A DNA stretch of 17,332 nucleotides, from contig JBLHJW010000015.1 in the NCBI GenBank assembly GCA_047619465.1, positions 1 through 17,332 of the forward strand, in the 5' to 3' direction. This DNA is from CAYHDV01 sp047619465. GTDB taxonomy: Bacteria; Patescibacteriota; Minisyncoccia; Phycocordibacterales; CSBR16-119. Below the pieces are notes generated by a model. The model worked only from the letters and a program-made list of their open reading frames with translations. It did no database searches and was not told where the DNA came from. Of this stretch, positions 5,797 to 12,188 are shown in pieces. Both the position numbers and the translations under genes were made by a program. How positions within the stretch are numbered: the first letter of the stretch is position 1; each line of letters begins with the position of its first letter.

Positions 5797-6261
5797 ATGA
5801 AAGCAAATCTTAAAAATTATCGACAATCACCAAGAAAAGTTCGCCTTGTAGCGAAGTCTATTGTTGGTAAGTCTGTCTTTGATGCTCTTTTAATTCTCTC
5901 TTTCATGCCAAAGCGATCAGCGCTCCCTCTTTCAAAACTTATTTCCTCAGCACAGTCCAACGCCAAAGATACAGGCGCTGACATTGAAGGACTTAAAATT
6001 TCAACACTAGAAGTAAACAAAGGTGTTACTCTAAAGCGAATTCGAGCTAGAGCTCGAGGTTCTGCCTTTCGAATAAACAAAAGAACAAGTAACGTCTCAG
6101 TAACACTTAAGTTACCAGAAGCAAAGAAGGATGTAGTTGCAAAAAAGGCTCCAGCCAAGAAGGCCCCAGAAGTAAAAGCAGCAGAAAAGAAAGAAGTTGC
6201 TAAAAAGGCACCAGCTAACAAAAAGGTCGACAAGGAAGCAGTTAAAAAAACAGCTAAATAA
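5797..6261 (+). CDS. rplV: Large-subunit ribosomal protein L22 (uL22) with long Lys/Ala tail
   Basis: L22 contacts all domains of 23S rRNA and its hairpin narrows the peptide exit tunnel. The first 108 residues match the family: NYRQSPRKVRLVAKSIVG at the start, the helix with SAQSNAKDTG, and the tunnel hairpin around LKRIRARARGSAFRINKRTS. The total of 154 residues exceeds the usual 110-115 because residues 109-154 form a low-complexity basic tail with repeated AKKAPA/KKAP motifs like those of histone-H1-type proteins. The tail is probably solvent-exposed or rRNA-binding. The reading frame is intact through the tail, which ends in KKTAK, similar to the S19 tail. rpsC follows nine bases later. 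Confidence 0.96.
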   Translation: MKANLKNYRQSPRKVRLVAKSIVGKSVFDALLILSFMPKRSALPLSKLISSAQSNAKDTGADIEGLKISTLEVNKGVTLKRIRARARGSAFRINKRTSNVSVTLKLPEAKKDVVAKKAPAKKAPEVKAAEKKEVAKKAPANKKVDKEAVKKTAK

Positions 6262-6270
6262 CATTATATT

Positions 6271-6933
6271 ATGACTAAAGTAGTTCACCCATATGCACAA
6301 AGACTAGGAATACTACGTGATTGGAAATCACGGTGGTTTGCTAGTGGTCCAAAATACGCAGAAAATCTTCGAGCAGACATTCTTATTAGAGAATGGCTAG
6401 AGAAGCGACTTCGAGGTTCTTATATTTCTTCTATTGAAATTGAGAGATCACGAAAATTCGTTCGAATTATCATCAAGACTTCACGACCAGGTATGATTAT
6501 TGGTCGACAAGGAGATACTGCTCAGAAGCTTCGAAAAGACTTGTTCAAATTTATGAATAAGAAGAACATCAAGATTGCCGAAGAGGTAAAAATTGATATT
6601 CTTGAGGTTGCTAGCCCTGACTCGGATGCAGCTTTGATTGCTTATGGAATCGTTGAGGCTTTAGAAAAGAGAATGCCTTTCCGTCGAGCTATGAAAATGA
6701 CAAAAGAAAAGGTTATGGCTGTTCGAGGAGTAAAAGGGGTTCGAATTGTTGTTACAGGACGACTAAATGGAGCTGAGATGGCTCGTCGCGAGGAAGTCAA
6801 AGAGGGGTCAATTCCTCTTCAGACCTTCCGAGCAGATGTTGACTACGCTATGGAGAGAGCAAATCTTCCATACGGTGTGCTTGGTGTAAAGGTCTGGATT
6901 AACAGAGGGTTAGTTTTTGAAGATAAAAAATAA
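6271..6933 (+). CDS. rpsC: Small-subunit ribosomal protein S3 (uS3)
   Basis: S3 lies in the 30S head at the mRNA entry tunnel and, with S4 and S5, takes part in mRNA unwinding. The 220-residue product has the N-terminal FASGPKYAENLRADILIREW region (residues 23-42), a KH type II domain with the nucleic-acid loop GMIIGRQG (residues 74-81), and the C-terminal domain with RGVKGVRIVVTGRLNGAEMAR and the final YGVLGVKVWINRG block. These are all hallmark segments, and the length is within the family range of 210-240. The stop codon is four bases before the rplP start, implying tight translational coupling. Confidence 0.97.
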   Translation: MTKVVHPYAQRLGILRDWKSRWFASGPKYAENLRADILIREWLEKRLRGSYISSIEIERSRKFVRIIIKTSRPGMIIGRQGDTAQKLRKDLFKFMNKKNIKIAEEVKIDILEVASPDSDAALIAYGIVEALEKRMPFRRAMKMTKEKVMAVRGVKGVRIVVTGRLNGAEMARREEVKEGSIPLQTFRADVDYAMERANLPYGVLGVKVWINRGLVFEDKK

Positions 6934-6937
6934 ACTT

Positions 6938-7360
6938 ATGTTATTTCCTAAAAAAGTAAAATTTAGAAAGTGGCAAACAGCCAGAAAGAACCCACTAAAA
7001 ATGGTTCGGCCCGACACTCGTGGAACTGATGTTGTTTTTGGATCTTTCGGTCTTAAATCTACAACACAAGCTAGAGTTACAGCTGCTCAGATAGAAGCTG
7101 CTCGTCGCGCTATGAGTCGGCACCTTACAAAGGTTGGACGGATTTGGGTGAGAATATTCCCAGATCGACCAGTTACTAGAAAAGCAGCTGAGATGGGTAT
7201 GGGTAAGGGTAAAGGAGATCCTCAATTCTACTGTTTCGATGTTAAGCCAGGACGAATTATTTTTGAAGTCGATGGAGTTTCTGAAGAAGTTGCCAAAGAG
7301 GCTCTTAGAAAAGCTGGAACAAAGCTTCCTATTAAAACTAAGATTGTAGTTAGGAATTAA
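6938..7360 (+). CDS. rplP: Large-subunit ribosomal protein L16 (uL16)
   Basis: L16 lies near the A-site tRNA elbow and organises the functional centre of the large subunit late in assembly. The product is 140 residues with typical segments KVKFRKWQTAR at the start, RRAMSRHLTKVGRIWVRIFPDRPVTRKAAEMGMGKGKGDP in consecutive blocks, and PGRIIFEVDGVSEE near the end. I chose ATG 6938 instead of the in-frame TTG at 6917: the latter overlaps rpsC by 17 bases and adds seven residues not found in the family, whereas MLFPKK resembles the usual MLxPKR start. rpmC follows after four bases. Confidence 0.96.
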   Translation: MLFPKKVKFRKWQTARKNPLKMVRPDTRGTDVVFGSFGLKSTTQARVTAAQIEAARRAMSRHLTKVGRIWVRIFPDRPVTRKAAEMGMGKGKGDPQFYCFDVKPGRIIFEVDGVSEEVAKEALRKAGTKLPIKTKIVVRN

Positions 7361-7364
7361 TATT

Positions 7365-7562
7365 ATGGCAAAAGACATCAAAACAATAAAAACTGAAGAT
7401 ATTGAAAAGAGCCTTCAAGGGGCAAGAAAAAAACTTCAAGAGTTTCGATTCGCAGTTAGTGGCTCGGGATCAAAGAATTCAAAAGAGGGTCGCGAACTAA
7501 AGAAAGTTATCGCTCAATATTTAACAGAGCTAAAAGCTCGACAAAACGCTGAAAATAAGTAA
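7365..7562 (+). CDS. rpmC: Large-subunit ribosomal protein L29 (uL29)
   Basis: L29 is a small helical hairpin protein beside L23 at the tunnel exit. The 65-residue product fits the family length of 60-70 and has the two-helix layout: IEKSLQGARKKLQEFRFAV, a Gly/Ser turn (SGSGSKNS), then the second helix with ELKKVIAQYLTELKAR. The turn is a little richer in Gly/Ser than usual. Position between rplP and rpsQ is the classical one, which supports the assignment more strongly than the sequence itself. Confidence 0.93.
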   Translation: MAKDIKTIKTEDIEKSLQGARKKLQEFRFAVSGSGSKNSKEGRELKKVIAQYLTELKARQNAENK

Positions 7563-7583
7563 ACTACTATCTACTAAAACATT

Positions 7584-7829
7584 ATGGACGCAAAACAAAC
7601 AACAAACAAAAAACAATTCACAGGAACTGTGACAAGAGACAAAATGGATAAAACTGTGGTTGTTTCGGTGCCTAGATTTGTTAAGCATCCAAAATATCAC
7701 AAGTTTTATAAACAAACAAAAACTTTTAAGGTGCACGATGAATCAAACCAGTATAAGGTTGGAGACAAAGTAACCATAGAGGAGACAAAGCCTATTTCAA
7801 AAGGAAAAAGTTTTATTGTTGTTGCATAA
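7584..7829 (+). CDS. rpsQ: Small-subunit ribosomal protein S17 (uS17)
   Basis: S17 is a primary 16S rRNA binder of the 5' domain with an OB fold. The 81-residue product is of normal length. Visible family features are FTGTVTRDKMDKTVVVSVPR, the KHPKYHKFYKQTKTFKVHDE loop region and YKVGDKVTIEETKPISKGKS. The first ten residues (Gln/Thr/Lys-rich) form a short non-conserved lead. The start lies 21 bases after rpmC, in an A/T-rich context ending CATTATG. Confidence 0.96.
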   Translation: MDAKQTTNKKQFTGTVTRDKMDKTVVVSVPRFVKHPKYHKFYKQTKTFKVHDESNQYKVGDKVTIEETKPISKGKSFIVVA

Positions 7830-7840
7830 CATAACTAATT

Positions 7841-8212
7841 ATGATTCAAGACGGAACAAAAGTTAATATCACAGATAACTCAGGAGGTAAGGTCGGAAAG
7901 GTCTTCAAGGTTCTTGGGGGTTCTAAACGACGGTACGCTGGCCTTGGGGATGTTGTTGTTCTTTCTGTTAAGTCAGCTGAGCCACGGAAACAAGTGAAGA
8001 AGAAAGATGTTCTTCGAGGGGTTGTTGTTCGGACAAAGAAGGCTTACCGACGAAAAGACGGAACATATATTCGTTTTGATGATAATGCTGTTGTAATTAT
8101 CACAAAGGAGAAAAAGGAGCCAAAGGCAGGACGAATCTTTGGCCCAATTCCACGAGAGCTTGCAGAGCGAGGATATCAGAAAATTGTCTCTCTTGCTCCA
8201 GAAGTTATTTAA
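7841..8212 (+). CDS. rplN: Large-subunit ribosomal protein L14 (uL14)
   Basis: L14 is at the subunit interface and forms bridges with 16S rRNA together with L19. The 123-residue product is standard. Key blocks are MIQDGTKVNITDNSGGK at the start, RRYAGLGDVVVLSVKSAEPRKQVKKKDVLRGVVVRTKK across the barrel (adjoining family motifs), YIRFDDNAVVII, and GRIFGPIPRELAERGYQKIVSLAPEVI at the end, again across adjoining motifs. In E. coli this is the first gene of the spc operon; here it is inside the second unit with no promoter visible in the 11-base gap after rpsQ. Confidence 0.97.
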   Translation: MIQDGTKVNITDNSGGKVGKVFKVLGGSKRRYAGLGDVVVLSVKSAEPRKQVKKKDVLRGVVVRTKKAYRRKDGTYIRFDDNAVVIITKEKKEPKAGRIFGPIPRELAERGYQKIVSLAPEVI

Positions 8213-8231
8213 GACATATATTTTTAATACT

Positions 8232-8534
8232 ATGAAATTTAAAATAAACGACAATGTAATAGTTATTTCCGGAAAAGACAACGGAAAGACGGGAAAAATC
8301 CTTAAGATAGACCAAGTTTCAAACAGGGTTGTTGTTGAGGGTGTAAATATTGCAAAGAAGCACCAAAAGGGTCAAACAAAGGGTAAGGGTCAAATAGTAG
8401 AAGTCCCAGTCTCAATCAATGCTTCAAACGTTCAGTTTGTTGATCCAAAAACAAAAAAGCCAACTAGAATTGGGGCTAAAATAGTAAAAGGTAAAAAGGT
8501 TCGAATTGCAGTTAAAAGCGGACAGGAAATATAA
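8232..8534 (+). CDS. rplX: Large-subunit ribosomal protein L24 (uL24)
   Basis: L24 starts large-subunit assembly by binding the 5' end of 23S rRNA and later sits near the tunnel exit. The product is 100 residues with the KOW motif NDNVIVISGKDNGKTGKILK near the start, then VEGVNIAKKHQKG and the C-terminal RIGAKIVKGKKVRIAVKSG. The frame is open further upstream to an ATG at 8139, but that would overlap rplN by 74 bases and add 31 unrelated residues, so I place the start at 8232. The gap after rplN is 19 bases. No Shine-Dalgarno sequence; context ATACTATG. Confidence 0.95.
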   Translation: MKFKINDNVIVISGKDNGKTGKILKIDQVSNRVVVEGVNIAKKHQKGQTKGKGQIVEVPVSINASNVQFVDPKTKKPTRIGAKIVKGKKVRIAVKSGQEI

Positions 8535-8557
8535 AACCTAACCTAATCTAATATATT

Positions 8558-9118
8558 ATGGAAACAATTAAACAAAAACTAGATAAGGTATACGATTTGA
8601 TGAAAGATGATTTCGGATACAAGAATAAGCTTGCTGCTCCAACTATCGAGAAGATTGTTGTCTCATCAGGGACAGGAAAAGAGATCAAATCAGACAAAAA
8701 GCGAAATGATTTTATTGCTGACAGGCTGGCAAAAATCACTGGACAGAAGCCGGCGGTAAGACAAGCAAAAAAATCTATTGCCACTTTTAAACTTCGTGAG
8801 GGTGACCCAATAGGTCTATCTTCAACGCTTAGAGGAGAAGTTATGTACTCATTTTTTGACAAGCTTATAAATGTTGCCTTTCCACGAACTAAGGACTTCC
8901 GAGGAGTTAAAAATACTATTATAGATGATATGGGTAATGCCACTATCGGAATAAAAGATAACTCTATTTTCCCGGAAACAGGACAAGAAGAACTACGAGA
9001 CATCTTTGGTTTTGCAGTAACTATAGTTACAACAGCAACGACAAAGAAAGAAGCTAGGCGATTCTTTGAAATAATCGGAATTCCATTTGCAAAAGTAGTA
9101 GCGCCAGTAAAGAAATAG
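8558..9118 (+). CDS. rplE: Large-subunit ribosomal protein L5 (uL5)
   Basis: L5 binds 5S rRNA in the central protuberance and contacts S13 and P-site tRNA. The 186-residue product is slightly over the family norm of about 179. Visible blocks are APTIEKIVVSSGTGKE, then KITGQKPAVRQAKKSIATFKLREGDPIG in adjoining motifs, FPRTKDFRGV and the C-terminal IVTTATTKKEARRFFEIIG. It is the last gene of the second unit, since a strong terminator begins about 11 bases after its stop and rpsN has a fresh promoter. A long open frame on the opposite strand over this gene is a codon-bias shadow. Confidence 0.97.
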   Translation: METIKQKLDKVYDLMKDDFGYKNKLAAPTIEKIVVSSGTGKEIKSDKKRNDFIADRLAKITGQKPAVRQAKKSIATFKLREGDPIGLSSTLRGEVMYSFFDKLINVAFPRTKDFRGVKNTIIDDMGNATIGIKDNSIFPETGQEELRDIFGFAVTIVTTATTKKEARRFFEIIGIPFAKVVAPVKK

Positions 9119-9123
9119 TTTGA

Positions 9124-9150
9124 CAAAAGCACTCGAAAGAGTGTTTTTTT
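9124..9150 (+). terminator. Intrinsic terminator after rplE
   Basis: CACTC (9130-9134), GAAA, GAGTG (9139-9143), then seven T. The core is identical to that of the rplB terminator. It separates rplE from rpsN, a junction that is continuous in most bacterial spc operons. Confidence 0.9.
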
Positions 9151-9159
9151 CTATATCCA

Positions 9160-9188
9160 TTGACTCAGAATCGTAATTAAGGTAGTAT
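9160..9188 (+). promoter_or_regulatory. Promoter of the rpsN-secY unit
   Basis: -35 TTGACT (9160-9165), 17-base spacer, -10 TAGTAT (9183-9188), the third copy of this promoter type. Transcription should begin near 9195, leaving a leader of about 164 bases. Confidence 0.8.
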
Positions 9189-9194
9189 GGTTCT

Positions 9195-9358
9195 TGTCTT
9201 CAAGTTTGGAGATATATTATTAATTTATGTCAATCCGTAGTATTTCTTGTGAAATAGCCCCGACTGGGCTCTCTAGAAGAAAGAATGCGTGATATTGCAT
9301 GAAAGGTTTAATTTTGAATTATTAGTTTCTAATAATTGGATTTTAAATCTATACACAA
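9195..9358 (+). promoter_or_regulatory. Long structured 5' leader of the rpsN unit
   Basis: Elements in order: a 12-base word at 9232-9243 also found at 761-772, a hairpin AGCCC (9256-9260)/GGGCT (9266-9270), an ATGC (9285-9288)/GCAT (9297-9300) hairpin, and a perfect nine-pair hairpin AATTATTAG-TTT-CTAATAATT (9317-9337) ending 21 bases before the start codon. No T-run strong enough for termination follows the last hairpin. Autoregulation, for example by S8 (the spc operon repressor in E. coli), is an inference from position. Confidence 0.5.
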
Positions 9359-9628
9359 ATGGCAAAGAAATCAGTTATTGCACGGCAGGCAAAGCGAGAG
9401 CGAACTGTCGAGAAGTATGCAGAAAAAAGAACCGCTTTGAAAGAAGCTGGTGATTTCGAGGGTCTGCAAGCACTACCTCGAAATGCAAATCCGGTCCGTC
9501 TTCGAAATCGATGCGTGATCACAGGTCGAAGCAAAGGGTACCTTGGGAAATTTGGACTATCACGACACAAGTTCCGAGAACTTGCTAGAGAAGGAAAAAT
9601 TCCAGGAGTAAGAAAATCTAGTTGGTAA
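9359..9628 (+). CDS. rpsN: Small-subunit ribosomal protein S14 (uS14), zinc-free type
   Basis: S14 is in the 30S head beside S3 and S10. The 89-residue product is an intermediate-length S14 of the type without the CxxC zinc motif: it has a single Cys in the RNRCVITGRSKGYLGKFGLSR region. The conserved end is HKFRELAREGKIPGVRKSSW. The N-terminus MAKKSVIARQAKRERTVEKY matches long-type S14. It leads the third ribosomal unit after a new promoter and long leader, and its start context is ACAAATG, differing from the TTATG of most internal genes. rpsH follows 29 bases later. Confidence 0.97.
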   Translation: MAKKSVIARQAKRERTVEKYAEKRTALKEAGDFEGLQALPRNANPVRLRNRCVITGRSKGYLGKFGLSRHKFRELAREGKIPGVRKSSW

Positions 9629-9657
9629 TTAATAAGCTATTAAGTTAAATTAAAATT

Positions 9658-10047
9658 ATGGATGTATTAGCAAATATGCTTATTACGATTAAGAACGGTG
9701 GTAATGCTGGAAAGAACACAGTGATCGCCCCTTATTCTAACTATAAGCACAAAGTATGTGAGACCCTTGTAAGACTTGGGTACATAAAAGCAGTTCACAA
9801 GAAAACAGCAAAGGGAGGTTTCCCAGAGCTTGTTATTGAGCTTGAATTGGATGGAAATACAACAAAAATTAAAGGACTTAAACGGGTGTCAAAACCTTCA
9901 CGACGACTTTATTCAAACTCAAAAGCTATTCGAACAATTCGAAATGGATTTGGAGATGTTGTCCTATCAACTCCAAAAGGAATATTAGGAGGACAAGAAG
10001 CGAAAGAGAAACTGGTCGGAGGAGAATTATTGTTTGAAATCTGGTAA
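9658..10047 (+). CDS. rpsH: Small-subunit ribosomal protein S8 (uS8)
   Basis: S8 is a primary binder of the 16S central domain (helix 21) and, in E. coli, the repressor of the spc operon. The 129-residue product has normal length and begins MDVLANMLITIKNG, equivalent to the usual DPIADMLTRIRNA start. The middle contains LKRVSKPSRRLYSN, a family hallmark, and the end GFGDVVLSTPKGILGGQEAK followed by GGELLFEIW matches the usual STSKGVMTD...GGEVLCYVW pattern. If S8 autoregulation exists here, the leader at 9195-9358 is the natural place to look. rplF follows five bases later. Confidence 0.97.
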   Translation: MDVLANMLITIKNGGNAGKNTVIAPYSNYKHKVCETLVRLGYIKAVHKKTAKGGFPELVIELELDGNTTKIKGLKRVSKPSRRLYSNSKAIRTIRNGFGDVVLSTPKGILGGQEAKEKLVGGELLFEIW

Positions 10048-10052
10048 TTATT

Positions 10053-10589
10053 ATGTCAAGAATTGGAAAACAAATTATAGAAATACCACAAGGAACAACA
10101 GTTAGTGTTGCTGATGGTGTATATACAGTAAAAGGACCAAAAGGAGAGCTTAAGAAGGCTTTTCGAGACGATGTCGTAATCACTATTGATGGAGACAAGA
10201 TCACTTTTGTTCCAAAGGACGCAAAAAGTAAATTAGGAAATGCCCTATGGGGAACATATGCATCTATTTTGGGTAATATGATTCAAGGTGTGAATACTCC
10301 ATACTCAAAAAAGCTTGAGATCCAGGGGGTTGGTTACAAAGTTGAAATGAACGGGAAGCAACTAAAGTTTGCTCTTGGATTTTCTCATGATGTAATTATA
10401 GATATCTCAGATAGTCTGGATGTCGTAGTAGAGAAAAATACAATTTCTGTTACAGGTATTGATAAGGAAGAAGTGGGTCGATTTGCTGCAAATGTACGAG
10501 CTCAGAAGAAGCCAGAACCCTACAAGGGAAAAGGTATTCGCTACGAAGGTGAAAATGTTCGTCGTAAGCAAGGTAAGAAGTCAGTATAA
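10053..10589 (+). CDS. rplF: Large-subunit ribosomal protein L6 (uL6)
   Basis: L6 lies near the sarcin-ricin loop and the factor-binding site. The 178-residue product is exactly of family size. It starts MSRIGKQIIEIPQGTTV, carries the two related domains with TVKGPKGELKKAF in the first and NTISVTGIDKEEVGRFAANV in the second, and ends with the conserved PEPYKGKGIRYEGENVRRK segment. It is separated from rpsH by only five bases and from rplR by 32 bases without any visible promoter or terminator. Confidence 0.97.
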   Translation: MSRIGKQIIEIPQGTTVSVADGVYTVKGPKGELKKAFRDDVVITIDGDKITFVPKDAKSKLGNALWGTYASILGNMIQGVNTPYSKKLEIQGVGYKVEMNGKQLKFALGFSHDVIIDISDSLDVVVEKNTISVTGIDKEEVGRFAANVRAQKKPEPYKGKGIRYEGENVRRKQGKKSV

Positions 10590-10621
10590 TCTGATATTAA
10601 ATAATTCTTAATAAATATATT

Positions 10622-10975
10622 ATGAAAACTAAAGGAGAAATAAAAGATAATAAAAGACTTCGGATCAAGAATCGTATTCGTGCAAAAATTTCAGGAACAG
10701 CAGACAAGCCAAGACTTTCTGTTTTTCGGTCAAACAAGTATATCCAAGCACAGCTTATAGATGACGTTGCCCAAGTGACACTTGCTGCAGCTAGCGATTT
10801 GAAAGATCCTAAAGGAACAAAAACAGAGCGAGCTGAAAAGGCAGGGATCGAAATCGCTGAACTCGCAAAAACAAAAGGTATTTCAGAGATAGTATTTGAC
10901 CGAAATGGTTTTAAATACGCTGGAAGAATAAAAGCATTAGCAGACAAGGCTCGAGAAGGAGGGCTTAAATTCTAA
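10622..10975 (+). CDS. rplR: Large-subunit ribosomal protein L18 (uL18)
   Basis: L18 binds 5S rRNA together with L5 in the central protuberance. The 117-residue product is typical in length. Features are the basic N-terminus RLRIKNRIRAKISGTADKPR, the strand LSVFRSNKYIQAQLIDD and the C-terminal GISEIVFDRNGFKYAGRIKA followed by LADKAREGGLKF, which match the family. The rpsE start lies five bases downstream. Confidence 0.97.
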   Translation: MKTKGEIKDNKRLRIKNRIRAKISGTADKPRLSVFRSNKYIQAQLIDDVAQVTLAAASDLKDPKGTKTERAEKAGIEIAELAKTKGISEIVFDRNGFKYAGRIKALADKAREGGLKF

Positions 10976-10980
10976 ATAAT

Positions 10981-11721
10981 ATGAGCGAAGATAAAACACA
11001 AGAAACAAACGAGGCGATCGAGGCTCCCGTAGTCGAGACCCCAGTAGAAAAGACAGAAGTCCCAGTCTCTGACGTAAAAACAGACGACAAAGCTGCTGCT
11101 TCTACTGACAAGGCAGAAGAAGCCACTCCAGAAAAACGAAAGTTCATACCCAGAAAAACTCCATTTAAAGGCGGAGCAAGACCACCACGAAAGACTTTTG
11201 ACCGCCCAAAGCCAGAATTTGACCAGAAGATCATAAACATCCGACGTGTTGTTCGTGTTATGGCTGGAGGACGACGATTCTCTTTCTCTGTAGCAATGCT
11301 ACTAGGAGACAAGAAAGGTAGAATTGCTATCGGTGTAGGTAAGTCACCTGATACCGCTTTAGCTATTCAAAAAGCCATCAAAGATGGTAAGAAAAATATG
11401 ATTAAGGTTGGTCTTACAGAAGAAATGTCAATTGCTCACGAGGTAAAGACAAAGTACTCAAGCTCAAGCTTGTCTATTTTCCCAAATAAAGGAAAAGGTC
11501 TTGTTGCAGGATCTGCTGTTCGAGATATGTTGAACCTAGCTGGAATAAAGGATGTTACAGCAAAAATCACAACACGAAGTAAAAACAAAATTAACATTGC
11601 TCGTGCTGTTGTTCAGGCACTTATGGAGCTTCCTGGATCACAAAAAGTTACAGTCTCACTAGTCGAAGAGAAAAAGCCAGAAAGGCGAAGAACTTTTACA
11701 AGGAAAACAGATAGCAAATAA
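10981..11721 (+). CDS. rpsE: Small-subunit ribosomal protein S5 (uS5) with acidic N-terminal extension
   Basis: S5 stabilises the decoding region and, with S3 and S4, the mRNA entry site. At 246 residues it is far longer than the usual 160-170. Residues 1-51 are rich in Glu, Asp, Val, Thr and Pro and are strongly acidic, residues 52-80 are basic and Pro-rich, and the S5 core begins near residue 80 (FDQKIINIRRVVRVMAGG). The core has RRFSFSVAMLLGDKKGRIAIG, VGKSPDTALAIQKA, the HEV motif in SIAHEVKTKYSSSSLSIFP and GIKDVTAKITTRSKNKINIAR. An acidic tail on an rRNA-binding protein is unusual. The rplO start follows after four bases, which leaves no space for rpmD (L30). Confidence 0.96.
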   Translation: MSEDKTQETNEAIEAPVVETPVEKTEVPVSDVKTDDKAAASTDKAEEATPEKRKFIPRKTPFKGGARPPRKTFDRPKPEFDQKIINIRRVVRVMAGGRRFSFSVAMLLGDKKGRIAIGVGKSPDTALAIQKAIKDGKKNMIKVGLTEEMSIAHEVKTKYSSSSLSIFPNKGKGLVAGSAVRDMLNLAGIKDVTAKITTRSKNKINIARAVVQALMELPGSQKVTVSLVEEKKPERRRTFTRKTDSK

Positions 11722-11725
11722 TCTT

Positions 11726-12181
11726 ATGCAAACTCACGACGTAAAACGAAAAACAAAACTAAAGAAGTCAAAAATTGTTGGGCGAGGGGGTCTTCGAGGA
11801 AAGACTTCTGGTAAAGGGCACAAGGGTCAGAAGGCTAGAGCTGGAGGTACTCCACGACCGGAGATGCGAGATATAATAAAGAAACTTCCAAAGCTTAGAG
11901 GTCACGGAAAGAATCGTTCTCGAACAGTAAACTCTGGACGAGCTCCGGTTGAGACAGTTACTCTAGCTGTTCTGGAGGCTAACTTCGAGTCAGGATCAAA
12001 GATTCGACCAAAAACCCTTGCAGATCTTGGTTTAATTAAAACTAGAGCTGGAAAAACACCAAAGGTAAAGATCTTAGGTCAGGGTGATATTGCAAAATCA
12101 CTTGTGTGTTATGATTGTGAGGTGTCAGCAACAGCTCAAGAGAAAATCGAAAAAGCTGGAGGAAAAGTAATAAACAAATAA
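11726..12181 (+). CDS. rplO: Large-subunit ribosomal protein L15 (uL15)
   Basis: L15 is a late-assembling protein with a long Gly/Arg-rich extension into the large subunit. The 151-residue product shows that extension as KKSKIVGRGGLRGKTSGKGHKGQKARAGG in adjoining motifs (residues about 12-40), followed by the globular domain with RAPVETVTLAVLEANF and the C-terminal KILGQGDIAKSLVCYDCEVSATAQEKIEKAGG. In most bacteria L30 would lie between rpsE and rplO; it is absent, as known for Candidate Phyla Radiation genomes. secY starts seven bases later. Confidence 0.96.
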   Translation: MQTHDVKRKTKLKKSKIVGRGGLRGKTSGKGHKGQKARAGGTPRPEMRDIIKKLPKLRGHGKNRSRTVNSGRAPVETVTLAVLEANFESGSKIRPKTLADLGLIKTRAGKTPKVKILGQGDIAKSLVCYDCEVSATAQEKIEKAGGKVINK

Positions 12182-12188
12182 TAGTCTT

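Noticed and set aside
6917..6937. TTG start for L16 overlapping rpsC
   Set aside because: ATG 6938 gives the usual MLxPK start and avoids the overlap.
8139..8231. Upstream ATG extending L24 by 31 residues
   Set aside because: The extension overlaps rplN in another frame and matches nothing in the L24 family; ATG 8232 gives a normal L24 start.
8548..9132. A 194-codon open frame on the minus strand covering rplE
   Set aside because: It mirrors a clear L5 gene codon for codon, has no promoter or family motifs, and is explained by the codon bias of rplE on the other strand. The same applies to the antisense frames over rplV, rplP, rplR and rpsE.
11718..11730. A missed rpmD (L30) gene between rpsE and rplO
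   Set aside because: Only four bases separate the two genes, so L30 is really absent at this place, as expected for this lineage.
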